A stretch of DNA of 64,000 bases from contig JANNOQ010000079.1 of the NCBI GenBank assembly GCA_031399085.1, forward strand, positions 80,220 through 144,219, written 5' to 3'. Every line of letters begins with the position of its first letter. Position 1 is the stretch's first letter. The stretch comes from R-RK-3 sp031399085 (GTDB taxonomy: Bacteria; Pseudomonadota; Alphaproteobacteria; Rhizobiales; Rhodomicrobiaceae). Below, one piece after another: positions 17,830 through 26,895 of this stretch. Made by a program: the position numbers and the translations under genes. The notes under the pieces are model-generated. The model was given only the letters and a program-made list of their open reading frames with translations. It was not told where the DNA came from and ran no database searches.

Positions 17830-18851
17830 GCCTGCCCCCAGCGTTCCAGATGCACCGTCTCGCCGCGTCCGCGCATCGACGTGGTGGCGGCCTCGGTCAC
17901 CGCGACAACGCGCGATCCTGACTGGCCGTCGGTCCGGGGCATTGTTCCTTGCTCAATGCAGTCGAGGAAGTGTTCGCCTTCGCAACGGAGCGCTTCGGTG
18001 CTGTCAAGCTTTGGCGCCCACATATCGCCGGTTCGGTAGCCGACCCGCATCTCTTGGATTTGTTGGGGGTCATCGGTGAAACTGATGCCCTTGTCGTAAA
18101 CCTTTATCTTTTCGCTCGGCTCAAGATCGTCATAGGTGATCATCTTTTTACTGCCGCCAAGCAGCACCTGCCTCACCTTGACCGGCGCGAGCCAGCTTAC
18201 ATTCGTATGCGCGATCACGCCTGAATCGTAGAAAAGTGTGATGTACGCCAGATTCTCCGGGGTGCCGGGAAAATGGTTGATGCCGCCTGCCGACACGGCA
18301 ACGGGATGCTCTTTCAATAAAAAATCCAGAATAGAGAAATCGTGAACGGCAAGATCGGCGATTACATTCACATCGCGTTGAAACAAACCAAGATTAACGC
18401 GGATCGAGTCGTAATAGAAGATTTTGCCTAATTCGCCGCTGGCGACTATATCGCCCATCTTGCGAACCGCCCCCGTGTAAATAAACGTGTGATCGACAAG
18501 CAAGACCCGCTGGCGCGTTTCGGCTTCATCGACAAGCCGGCGCGCTTGTTGGAACGTTTCGGTCATCGGCTTGGCAAGCCAGACATGCTTGCCAGCCTTC
18601 AGCGCCGCCATCGCAAGGTCGAAATGGGTGCTGACAGGGGTTGCTATGGCGATCGCGTCGATTTTGGGATCGCGAACCAGGTCCTGGAAATCCGTTGTCG
18701 TCTTGATGTTCGGAAACCGGCGCGAGACGAGTTCCAGTTTTTCTGAACTCAGGTCCGCCACCGCAGTCACCTTGACACGCGAAAGCTCCGCGAAATTTCG
18801 CACCAAATTGGGGCCCCAATAGCCATAGCCGATAATGCCCAAATTAATCAT
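17826..18851 (-). CDS. wlbA: Gfo/Idh/MocA-family dehydrogenase, WlbA/WbpB-like
   Basis: This 341-residue oxidoreductase has the NAD motif GIIGYGYWGPNLVRNF at its start and DHTFIYTGAVRKM plus NVIADLAVHDFSILDFLL with the active-site Asp-His region. Homologues oxidise C3 of UDP-GlcNAc-uronate, recycling NAD with 2-oxoglutarate. In the usual EKP motif the glutamate is replaced: residues 91-96 read WLAKPM. The lysine is kept. Start 18851 (MINLGIIGYG) fits homologues better than the ATG at 18869. The gene overlaps the wlbC-like start by four bases. Confidence 0.85.
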   Translation of the reverse strand: MINLGIIGYGYWGPNLVRNFAELSRVKVTAVADLSSEKLELVSRRFPNIKTTTDFQDLVRDPKIDAIAIATPVSTHFDLAMAALKAGKHVWLAKPMTETFQQARRLVDEAETRQRVLLVDHTFIYTGAVRKMGDIVASGELGKIFYYDSIRVNLGLFQRDVNVIADLAVHDFSILDFLLKEHPVAVSAGGINHFPGTPENLAYITLFYDSGVIAHTNVSWLAPVKVRQVLLGGSKKMITYDDLEPSEKIKVYDKGISFTDDPQQIQEMRVGYRTGDMWAPKLDSTEALRCEGEHFLDCIEQGTMPRTDGQSGSRVVAVTEAATTSMRGRGETVHLERWGQA

Positions 18852-18884
18852 TGGCCGGACCCCGGACATGCGAATGCATCACGC

Positions 18885-19358
18885 TTATTCCTTCGCAACC
18901 CCGACAACGCGCGCAGGAACGCCTACCACGATCGCATGGTCGGCTACGTCCTTCGTTACAACCGCGCCTGCGCCGATCAATGCGCCCTCGCCGATTGTGA
19001 TGCCGCAGATGATCGTCGCATTCGACCCAATCGAAGCGCCGCGTTTCACCAGTGTCTGCTCTAGGCTCCAGTCCGCCTCACTTTGCGGAGAGCCATCCGG
19101 GTTCGTGGCGCGAGGATGGCGATCATTGGTGAACATCACACCATGGCCGACGAACACTTCGTCTTCAATAACAACGCCTTCGCAAACAAAACTATGGGAT
19201 GAGATTTTGCATCGAGCGCCAATCGATGCATTTTTTTGAATTTCCACGAACGAGCCGATACGCGTATCATCCCCGATGCTGCAACCATACAGATTGACCT
19301 GATCGGGGTGGTATATCTTCACATCGCGACCAAGTTTGACGCTGTTTGCAATCGGCAT
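18885..19358 (-). CDS. wlbB: Left-handed beta-helix N-acetyltransferase, WlbB/WbpD-like
   Basis: A 157-residue protein of hexapeptide repeats (IGDDTRIGSFVEIQKNASIG, IEDEVFVGHGVMFTND, IGSNATIICGITIGEGALIG) folds as a trimeric left-handed beta-helix acyltransferase. GHGVMFTNDRHPRA carries the loop expected for the WbpD/WlbB group, which acetylates the 3-amino group of a UDP-diamino uronate. It is the first gene of the leftward glycan operon, 33 bases ahead of the dehydrogenase. Confidence 0.85.
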   Translation of the reverse strand: MPIANSVKLGRDVKIYHPDQVNLYGCSIGDDTRIGSFVEIQKNASIGARCKISSHSFVCEGVVIEDEVFVGHGVMFTNDRHPRATNPDGSPQSEADWSLEQTLVKRGASIGSNATIICGITIGEGALIGAGAVVTKDVADHAIVVGVPARVVGVAKE

Positions 19359-19573
19359 TTGAAATCCCCCGTCGCCCGGCCCTCATTCTTGGCGAAAGTC
19401 ATCGAGGCGCTTGTTTTCGTGCATCCGCACGCGCTTTGCTGCATTGCACAAGAGCCGTGATCAGCGTTAAGGGATGTTGTTTTTATTTGCAATGACTGAA
19501 TGTTGACAGGGTTTACGGCCGATCGAGGCTTAAAAAAAGCCTGGCCAGCTCCTACAAAGCGCCGAGCCGCGCA

Positions 19574-19918
19574 TCACTTTCGTGCTTTTCGGGCCGCGTA
19601 ACGCGCATCCCGGGCCGCTTTCCGCTCCTGCTCGAGAGCGGCTTCGCGCTCGGCGGCCAAATTGGCTGCCTCGGCTTTTTCTGCGGCGCGCTGAGCGGCT
19701 TCTGCTTCCAGCTGCAGCTTTTTCGCCGCCTTCTCCTCCTCGCGCTGCGCAACGCGGGCCTTACGGGCCTCCGCTGAGGCCAAACGTGCGGCTTGTTTTT
19801 CCAGTTGGGCTGGATCATCCGCGGACGGCCGCTCTCCAAATTTTTTCAAACTATTCTGTTTTGCCTTGGCAGCGGTCGCGAGCCGCTCAGCAAACCCTTT
19901 TTCCTTATAGCCTTTCAT
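19574..19918 (-). CDS. DUF6481-type charged alpha-helical protein
   Basis: This 114-residue protein is almost all Ala, Glu, Lys and Arg after an N-terminal MKGYKEKGFAERLATAAKAK. It is predicted to form one long helix or coiled coil, ending in the basic ARDARYAARKARK. It matches my memory of the DUF6481 family of alphaproteobacteria, whose role is unknown. It is divergent from ridA with about 250 bases between them. Confidence 0.75.
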   Translation of the reverse strand: MKGYKEKGFAERLATAAKAKQNSLKKFGERPSADDPAQLEKQAARLASAEARKARVAQREEEKAAKKLQLEAEAAQRAAEKAEAANLAAEREAALEQERKAARDARYAARKARK

Positions 19919-20167
19919 CTTGCGCCATCCTCATCGCATCGAGTCTTTCAAATTGATTCACACTCTGTCATGCCAGAGGCGGGCGTCACAAGCGCGGAAG
20001 ACCGACTTGGCTCAAATGCCACGCGAAATGCGGCGTTCCGGCGGCGTCATGAGGCGCCTGGCAAGGCGTCAATTTTTTCAGGGGCTGCATTGCAATGTCA
20101 ATCCTGGCAATGTGCTCTGGGCAAATTGTCATGCGCGTCTGGCACGTTTGCCGGTGGAGAAGTCGAT

Positions 20168-20572
20168 ATGCTTGACATTATCTATCATCTCATTCCCGAC
20201 GCCCCTACGCCCGTGGCGCCCTATAGCCATATCGTCGAGGCGGGGGGCTTTCTGTTCGTCACCGGGCAGCTCGCGACCGACCCGGATGACGATATGCTCC
20301 CGATTCCGGAGGGGATTGAAGCCCAGACTCACAAAGTAATGGACAATCTCAAGCGCGCTTTGGCGGGGGTGGGCGCCGATTTCGACCGTGTCGTGTTCGC
20401 GCGTGTCTTCCTCACCGATTTCGAACGGGATTACGAGGCGATGAACCGAATCTATCAGTCCTATTTCAAGCCGGGCGCACTGCCGGGACGAACTACCGTC
20501 GGCGTGACGCATCTGGCGCGCGGCGGCGCAATCGAGATCGACCTGATCGCCCGGAACATCCGCGCGGCATAA
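20168..20572 (+). CDS. ridA: RidA-family enamine/imine deaminase
   Basis: This 134-residue protein starts at ATG 20168 behind GGAGAAG. It has the YjgF/RidA fold: PYSHIVEAGGFLFVTGQLA at the N-terminus, FARVFLTDFERDYEAMN in the middle and GRTTVGVTHLARGGAIEIDLIA at the end, with the active-site arginine expected in GRTTVGV. Family members hydrolyse reactive enamines released by PLP enzymes. The open frame continues upstream to 19793, but those residues are not protein-like. Confidence 0.9.
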   Translation: MLDIIYHLIPDAPTPVAPYSHIVEAGGFLFVTGQLATDPDDDMLPIPEGIEAQTHKVMDNLKRALAGVGADFDRVVFARVFLTDFERDYEAMNRIYQSYFKPGALPGRTTVGVTHLARGGAIEIDLIARNIRAA

Positions 20573-20741
20573 GATGCCGTTCCGCGTCGGACATCGCTGT
20601 CGGCTCCGGAATTTGATGCAACCATATGGCCAAAATCCCATGCAAGGCCGAAGAAGAGTTGCGTTCGACCAATTTCCGACCTAAGAGATATATGTATATT
20701 GGCGAGTACTGTTCCTGCCATCGTGGCTGTGGAGGTCAGGA

Positions 20742-21659
20742 ATGCATTATACACGCTATCAAATCGCGGTGAAGGCGGTACAGTCCAGTCACCGTAAGCT
20801 GTTAAAAACAATAATCGTATCATTGGCTTTACCGGCGTTTGCTGCGATTTTGCCAATCGCGAGCACAACTCTCCTTGCGCAACCCGGCTCGGAGCCGCTC
20901 AGCATCAAAATCCCTGCCGCTCTCACGGTCGAAAATGGCGCCCAGACGCGTTTGCCGATCGAAATTATCCCAGCGAAGGCGATACCCAAACGGGCGATGG
21001 TGCTCATTCGTGGCATGCCCGCATTTGCGACGCTCTCAGCCGGGCGGCTTTTTGTATCTGGCGTTTGGGCGGTCAGACCGTCCGACCTCGCCGAGCTTAA
21101 GATCGCCGCGACCTCGAATTCCAAAGAGATTAGTCAGCTTGTCATTTCGCTCGAGACGTTTGAAGGCCAAACCTTAAGCAACGCCCGTTCGACCCTGGCA
21201 ATGGCGCCGAGTTCAAATCTTCTCAGTACCGCCAGCCCGCCGCCGAAAGGTCCGGACGACTTGACCTCCAGCTTGCCAGGCGCGGGAGCGCGCGACAAAC
21301 GCGGCGCCTCGAAGTCCGGCGATCGCTCTTCGGCCTCAGTTCCACAAACGCCTACGCCACGCCTTATCGGCCCAAGTGAAGTGGCAGAAATTCAGGTTCT
21401 GATGCAAAAGGGTGATGAAAATATCCGGGATGGAAAAGTGAATGGGGCTCGGCTTTTTTATCGGCTCGCAGCCGATAAGGGCTGGCCGGAGGCGGCGCTG
21501 GCGCTTGCCGCGACCTACGATGAAAAAGAGCTGTCGCGGCTGACCATCGTAGGGGGTGTTGAAGCAAATCCGCAATTGGCCCGGCAGTGGTACGAAAAAG
21601 CCCGGGATATGGGATCGGCAGCGGCAGAGGAGCGACTGCAACGCTTGAGCCAACGTTGA
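20742..21659 (+). CDS. Secreted protein with C-terminal Sel1-like repeat
   Basis: A 305-residue protein has a long N-terminal signal segment (hydrophobic at about residues 22-45, ending near LLAQPG), a beta-rich middle domain with no recognised family (about 50-150), a Pro/Ser-rich linker, and a C-terminal tetratricopeptide/Sel1-like part (GDENIRDGKVNGARLFYRLA then ARQWYEKARDMGSAAAEERL). Such proteins often act as periplasmic scaffolds. The specific job is unknown. Confidence 0.7.
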   Translation: MHYTRYQIAVKAVQSSHRKLLKTIIVSLALPAFAAILPIASTTLLAQPGSEPLSIKIPAALTVENGAQTRLPIEIIPAKAIPKRAMVLIRGMPAFATLSAGRLFVSGVWAVRPSDLAELKIAATSNSKEISQLVISLETFEGQTLSNARSTLAMAPSSNLLSTASPPPKGPDDLTSSLPGAGARDKRGASKSGDRSSASVPQTPTPRLIGPSEVAEIQVLMQKGDENIRDGKVNGARLFYRLAADKGWPEAALALAATYDEKELSRLTIVGGVEANPQLARQWYEKARDMGSAAAEERLQRLSQR

Positions 21660-21951
21660 TGCGATCGTGAGCCTCATTTCCAGCAACTTGCACTATTTTC
21701 GCGTCAATAAATTTATAACAACATAGGTTGACAGTAGTTCGCAATAAATATAATTAAATTATCTTCTGATAGCATAAAAAAGAGAGTAATTTATATAATA
21801 AAATTTCGCATCAGCCTTTACGGCAAGCTCAGGGTGGTTATATAAATTTGGGTTAACTGTAGCTGACGGTGCATCCGCTCAGGCTTTATTCAAAAATACG
21901 TGAATGCCGCTGACTAGGACGGTTTGATACTCTTCGAAGAGGAAGTGACCA

Positions 21952-23088
21952 ATGGAACGTAGCGCTGCTTTTTTATGCATTCGAAATGTGTTGGCGTCGT
22001 GCGGAATTCTGATTGCATGCAGCGCGGTGATTGGTTCTTCGGCCTTCGGGCAAAACAATCCTGCGCCCAGTCCTAGTGACGCTTATAAGGCTTCTATCAA
22101 CGAAAATACTGTGACTATACTTGGCGCTGATCTAACCGGGGCGTATATCAAGGTGGTCGATGACATCGCAAAAGCGGTCAACGATGGTCAGAAACTACGA
22201 ATTCTGCCTGTCGTCGGCGAGGGCGGATCGCAAAATATTAGAGATATTCTATTTCTTAAAGGCATCGACGCCGGCGTTGTCATGTCAAACTCCTTCGATG
22301 TTTATAAGAAGGAGCCTATGTTCGAAGATCTTCCAAATAGACTTCTATATATTGCTAGGCTTTATGATGAAGAAGTTCATGTTGTTGGCTCACGAGATAT
22401 TAATTCGTTGTTTGATCTGAACAATAAAAAAGTCGGGCTTCACGGAGGCGCGATTGTTAGCGGCAAATTGCTACTCGACAAGCTCGGCATCAAGCCTTCG
22501 GAAATATCGCAGGTGAATTTTTTCCAGGGGCTGGAAAAAGTCAAGAGTGGCGAGATTGCCGCGATCGTGCGCGCAACGGCTAGCCCAATGGAGGACTTTG
22601 AGAAGTCGTTCGATCCCAACTTTCACAAGCTCGTTCCGGTTGCATTCGACACACGTCTGATCGAGTCCTTTCTGCCCTCCAAATTGACCCCTGCTCAGTA
22701 TCCGAAAGCGCTTGCGGATGGGCAGCCAATCGAAACCGTGGCTATCGGCGTTGTACTCGCCGCTTACGCATTGAAGCCTGGCACCGACCGCTATCGCCGC
22801 GTGGAACAATTTGTGAATGCGTTCTTTTCGAACGTCGATAAAATACTCAAAGCGCCAAAACGCCATCCCAAATGGGATGAGGTTAATCTTGCCGCTACGC
22901 TCCCCGGCTGGAAACGCTTTCCGGCGGCGGAGGCTTGGCTTCAGCGCAATAAAATGACGGCGGTTAGAGACGACGGTGAATTGCAGAAGAGCTTCACCGC
23001 ATTTCTAAAGACACGCGGGCTGGCCGGCGGCAAAAAAGAGGAGTTATTCAAAGAGTTTCAGAAATGGCAACAGTCCGGAGGACGTTAA
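21952..23088 (+). CDS. TAXI-family TRAP substrate-binding protein (orphan)
   Basis: This 378-residue protein has a signal peptide (about 1-34, ending SSAFGQ) and the TAXI fold: TVTILGADLTGAYIKVVDDI, LRILPVVGEGGSQNIRDILF and IDAGVVMSNSFDVYKK. TAXI proteins bind small carboxylates such as glutamate for TRAP importers with a fused 4TM-12TM permease. No such permease is nearby, so the protein is an orphan here. Its coding sequence is distinctly AT-richer than the adjoining aap operon, which suggests a different history. Confidence 0.82.
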   Translation: MERSAAFLCIRNVLASCGILIACSAVIGSSAFGQNNPAPSPSDAYKASINENTVTILGADLTGAYIKVVDDIAKAVNDGQKLRILPVVGEGGSQNIRDILFLKGIDAGVVMSNSFDVYKKEPMFEDLPNRLLYIARLYDEEVHVVGSRDINSLFDLNNKKVGLHGGAIVSGKLLLDKLGIKPSEISQVNFFQGLEKVKSGEIAAIVRATASPMEDFEKSFDPNFHKLVPVAFDTRLIESFLPSKLTPAQYPKALADGQPIETVAIGVVLAAYALKPGTDRYRRVEQFVNAFFSNVDKILKAPKRHPKWDEVNLAATLPGWKRFPAAEAWLQRNKMTAVRDDGELQKSFTAFLKTRGLAGGKKEELFKEFQKWQQSGGR

Positions 23089-23473
23089 TGCTCGCTCGGC
23101 TGCATGGCCCGGTTCCTAGCCCTTGGGCGCAAAGACAAGCGAGCTTTGCCTGATGCCGCAATTCTTGGCCTTTAGCGCCGATTCCAAGCAATTGTCGTTG
23201 ACATGCCGGTGATGGCGTAGTGCCATACGGTTTGACGCCGAAGCCAGAGAAGCAGCGCCCGACAGAGGAACTCATCGCACATAATATCACACATTAGGCG
23301 GCGATCGACACCTCACAGGTGTCTAGAGTCATTGGGCTGCATGACCACGGCGCGGCGCATCAGGCCCAAACCTTTCGCGATCCGGTGAGACGCGGGAAAC
23401 GGCTGCGGAACTCTGCTGACGCGACCGCACAAGCTATTTTTAGCGCAGGCCACTTGGGTAAGGGGAGTACCAT
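23089..23473. other. Intergenic region with no clear gene
   Basis: Nothing recognisable is seen in these 385 bases. A short frame around 23222-23294 could be read as a few dozen residues, but it has no start signal and no known family. The last 40 bases carry the ribosome site of aapJ (AAGGGGAGTACC). Confidence 0.45.
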
Positions 23474-24499
23474 ATGAGACGCATTTGGATCGCGGCCGCT
23501 GCCGCCAGCATGACGATAGGCGGATTTAGCGGAGACGCGGACGCGGGGCCGACCGTCGATGCCATCAAGCAACGCGGAACGGTGATCTGCGGCGGCAATG
23601 GTAGCCGGCCGGGCTTTTCCGGCCTCGACAGCAAGGGGGAATGGAAGGGCTTGGATGTCGATACATGCAAGGCGGTCGCCGCCGCCGTGCTCGGGGACGC
23701 AAGCAAGGTGCAGCTGGTCAAGGTCACGACGCAAACGCGCTTCACCGCGCTGCAGACCTCCGAGATCGACGTTCTGACCGCAAACGCAACCTGGACGCTC
23801 AGCCGCGACGCCGAACTTGGCGTCGATTTCGTCGCGCCGACCTTTTATGACGGCCAGGGCTTCATGGTGAACAAGAAGTCGGGCGTGAAGACAGTGAAAG
23901 ACCTTGGCGGCGCAACCGTTTGCGTGCTGCCCGGCTCGACCTCGGAGAAGATCGCGGCGGACGTGTTCCGTGCGAATAAGCTGGATTACAAGCCGGTCGT
24001 CATCGAAGATAAAAACGAGCTGAACACAGCGTTTTTCGGCGGCCGCTGCGACGTTCACGTGCAAGCGACCTCTGGGCTGAGTTCGGCGCGGGCAACGGTT
24101 GCATCCAATCCCGACGACTACATCATCCTGCCAGGCGTTTACGGAAAAGACCCGATGGGGCCGGTCGTGCGTCAGGGCGACGCGCAGTGGCGGGACATCG
24201 TGGCCTGGACGGTATACGCCATGATGGCCGCCGAGGAATTCGGGATCACTTCGGCGAATGTGGATGAGAAAAAGACGTCGGATGACCCCGAAATTGCGCG
24301 CCTTCTCGGCACGAAGGGCGAACTGGGCAAGGGTCTTGGCCTCGACAATGAATGGGGCTACCGCGTCATTAAGCAGGTGGGTAATTACAGCGAAGTGTTC
24401 GAGCGCAATGTCGGCGCGGGTTCGCCGCTGAAACTGGAGCGCGGCATCAATAGCCTGTGGACGACGGGCGGGCTGCTCTACGCTCCGCCGTTTAACTAA
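23474..24499 (+). CDS. aapJ: General L-amino-acid ABC transporter binding protein AapJ
   Basis: This 341-residue periplasmic protein has a signal peptide (ending DADAG) and the family-3 solute-binding fold: IKQRGTVICGGNGSRPGFSG, KGLDVDTCKAVAAAVLG, VKVTTQTRFTALQTSEIDVL and DKNELNTAFFGGRCDV. The length and motifs fit AapJ/BztA, the broad-specificity amino-acid receptor of Rhizobium-type transporters. It heads aapJQMP. Confidence 0.92.
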   Translation: MRRIWIAAAAASMTIGGFSGDADAGPTVDAIKQRGTVICGGNGSRPGFSGLDSKGEWKGLDVDTCKAVAAAVLGDASKVQLVKVTTQTRFTALQTSEIDVLTANATWTLSRDAELGVDFVAPTFYDGQGFMVNKKSGVKTVKDLGGATVCVLPGSTSEKIAADVFRANKLDYKPVVIEDKNELNTAFFGGRCDVHVQATSGLSSARATVASNPDDYIILPGVYGKDPMGPVVRQGDAQWRDIVAWTVYAMMAAEEFGITSANVDEKKTSDDPEIARLLGTKGELGKGLGLDNEWGYRVIKQVGNYSEVFERNVGAGSPLKLERGINSLWTTGGLLYAPPFN

Positions 24500-24564
24500 A
24501 TCTATCGGCCGCTGACGCTGAACTGGCGCTAGCGGCTATCACCGCCCAATCCGCCGGCACAAGC

Positions 24565-25773
24565 ATGTCCTACACGTCAGCCGCCGCCGCGCGCGCCCAG
24601 CCACCGGGGCGGCTGCGGCTTTCTTTGCGCGACATCTGGCATAATCTGCGCTTCCGCGCTTGGGCCTATCAGATTATTGTCGTTGCGGTGATCGTCGGCG
24701 GCGGCGTCTATCTGATCGGCAATGCGCAAGATGCACTGCAAAAGCGCGGCATCTCCACCGGCTTCGACTTCCTGCTGCAAACGGCGGGCTTCGACATTGG
24801 CGAGGCTCCGATCGCCTTTTCCTCGACCGACAGTTTCCTGCGCGCATATGCAGCCGCGTTTTTGAATACGCTGAAGGTCTCGGTCATTGGCATTGTGCTG
24901 GCGACCTTTATCGGCGTCACCATCGGCGTTGCCCGTCTGTCGTCGAATGTTCTCATCAGGACTTTTGCCTCGGCCTATGTCGAGCTGTTTCGCAACACGC
25001 CGCAACTCGTTCAACTCATCTTCTGGTACACGCTGATCGCGCAACTGCCGGTAGCCAAGCAGGCGGTTTCGCTGTTCGATGCGGTTTTCATCAGCAATCG
25101 CGGGCTTGTGCTGCCCTGGCCATCCGACGCGGCGGCGTTCGCATGGGTTCTCACCGCGTTTGCCGTGGCCATCGCCGCTGCCCTCTTCATCATGCGATGG
25201 GCGACAGCGCACCGGCGCTTGACCGGACACGCCGTCCCGGTCATCGGCTGGACCCTGGCGCTGATCGCTGGTGCCCCGGTCGCGGTCTGGCTGCTACAGG
25301 GCGCGCCGTCCGGATTTTCCATTCCGCAAATGCAAAGCTTCAATTTCCAAGGCGGCGTCACGATCTCGCCGGAGTTTCTGGCCTTGCTGCTGGGTCTGTC
25401 GCTTTACATTGGTGCATTCATCGCCGAAATCGTCCGGTCCGGCATCCAATCGGTCGGCAAGGGCCAGATCGAGGCGGCCCGCGCGATCGGCTTGAGGCCC
25501 GCCCAAATTTACCGCCGGGTCGTGCTTCCGCAGGCGCTTCGGGTCATGCTGCCCCCGACGGCGTCGCAATATATGAGCCTGGTTAAGAACAGCTCGCTCG
25601 GCGTGGCCATCGGCTATCCAGAGCTGTTCAACGTGAACAATACGATCATCACGCTCAGCGGCCATACGATCGAAGCGATCGGCATCATGATGGCGATCTA
25701 TTTGTCGATCTCGCTCATGATCGCCGCGCTGATGAACCGCTACAATCAAACCGTGCAGATCAGGGAGCGCTAG
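24565..25773 (+). CDS. aapQ: General L-amino-acid ABC transporter permease AapQ
   Basis: This 402-residue HisMQ-type permease has a conserved first-helix region (AYAAAFLNTLKVSVIGIVLA), YVELFRNTPQLVQLIFWY, and the EAA loop (IEAARAIGLRPAQIYRRVVL) that docks to the ATPase. The long central insertion between segments distinguishes AapQ/BztB from ordinary amino-acid permeases. It precedes aapM by three bases. Confidence 0.92.
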   Translation: MSYTSAAAARAQPPGRLRLSLRDIWHNLRFRAWAYQIIVVAVIVGGGVYLIGNAQDALQKRGISTGFDFLLQTAGFDIGEAPIAFSSTDSFLRAYAAAFLNTLKVSVIGIVLATFIGVTIGVARLSSNVLIRTFASAYVELFRNTPQLVQLIFWYTLIAQLPVAKQAVSLFDAVFISNRGLVLPWPSDAAAFAWVLTAFAVAIAAALFIMRWATAHRRLTGHAVPVIGWTLALIAGAPVAVWLLQGAPSGFSIPQMQSFNFQGGVTISPEFLALLLGLSLYIGAFIAEIVRSGIQSVGKGQIEAARAIGLRPAQIYRRVVLPQALRVMLPPTASQYMSLVKNSSLGVAIGYPELFNVNNTIITLSGHTIEAIGIMMAIYLSISLMIAALMNRYNQTVQIRER

Positions 25774-25776
25774 CCG

Positions 25777-26895
25777 ATGACCGCTAGAGGCTCGATCTCA
25801 ACCGCCATCCCGGTAAGCGCGGCCAGGCGATCCGCCCCGGCCATGGAAAGCGGCATCGTGCTTTGGCTTCGCCGAAATCTGTTTAACGGCCTTTACAACA
25901 CGGTTCTCACGCTCCTGGCGCTGTGGGCGCTTTTCGTCACCCTGCCGGATTTCATCAACTGGGCCGTCATCGACGCCGTCTGGCACACGCAGGACTCGAA
26001 GGTCTGCCGGCAAGCCTCGGGCGCGTGTTGGGCGGTGGTCGCCGAGAAGCACCGCGTCATGCTGTTCGGCACTTTTCCCTATGATGAGCATTGGCGCGGC
26101 GTGCTGGTCATCGCCATCGTCGTCGGCATGAGCGTCATGTCCGCGTTTCGGCGGCTCTGGTCCTACCGGCTGTTCGGCGCTTGGCTCGTGGCCACCGGGG
26201 CCGTGTTCGTCCTGCTGCTTGGCGGCGTGTTCGGCCTGACGCCAGTCGGCACCCATCAATGGGGCGGATTGCCGCTCACGCTCGTCATGTTCGCCGGCAC
26301 GGTGGTCGGCGGGATGCCTGCCGGAGTTCTGCTCGCGCTCGGCCGCCGATCGTCGCTCCCCGCGATCCGGGCGCTGTGCACCGGCTTCATCGAGATCCTC
26401 CGAGGCCTGCCGCTCATCACCATTTTGTTCATGGCCTCGTTGATGTTCCCGCTTTTCCTGCCGGAGGGCGTAACCGTCGATAAATTCCTGCGCGCCCAGA
26501 TCGCCATGATGCTGTTTTTCGCCGTCTACGCGGCCGAAGTCGTGCGCGGCGGGCTTCAGGCCATCCCTCGCGGCCAATATGAGGCGGCCGATGCCATTGG
26601 CCTGAGCTATTGGCACAAGACCGGCCGCATCATCCTTCCACAGGCGCTGCGCATCGCGCTGCCAGCCCTGGTGAACGAAATCATCCGGGCGTTCAAGAAC
26701 ACTACCTTCGTCAGCATCATCGGCCTGTTCGACGTGCTTCGCGCCACCTCGACCGCGCTGCAAGACCCGCTCTGGGTGCTCTATTCCATCGAGGCTTATC
26801 TGTTTATTTTCCTGCTGTATTTCGTGTTCTGTTTCGCGATGTCGAAATATAGCGAGCATGTCGAACGCGACTTGGCGAAGGGCCGAAACCTGTGA
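25777..26895 (+). CDS. aapM: General L-amino-acid ABC transporter permease AapM
   Basis: This 372-residue permease partner of AapQ has about eight membrane segments and the pattern GFIEILRGLPLITILFMASL, with the EAA loop YEAADAIGLSYWHKTGRIIL. The N-terminal insertion bearing SKVCRQASGACWAVV is typical of AapM/BztC. Its stop overlaps the GTG start of aapP by four bases. Confidence 0.92.
   Translation: MTARGSISTAIPVSAARRSAPAMESGIVLWLRRNLFNGLYNTVLTLLALWALFVTLPDFINWAVIDAVWHTQDSKVCRQASGACWAVVAEKHRVMLFGTFPYDEHWRGVLVIAIVVGMSVMSAFRRLWSYRLFGAWLVATGAVFVLLLGGVFGLTPVGTHQWGGLPLTLVMFAGTVVGGMPAGVLLALGRRSSLPAIRALCTGFIEILRGLPLITILFMASLMFPLFLPEGVTVDKFLRAQIAMMLFFAVYAAEVVRGGLQAIPRGQYEAADAIGLSYWHKTGRIILPQALRIALPALVNEIIRAFKNTTFVSIIGLFDVLRATSTALQDPLWVLYSIEAYLFIFLLYFVFCFAMSKYSEHVERDLAKGRNL

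Noticed and set aside
19526..19542. AGGCTT-AAAAA-AAGCCT inverted repeat after the DUF6481 gene
   Set aside because: The A/T run is in the loop rather than after the stem, so it is not a convincing terminator.
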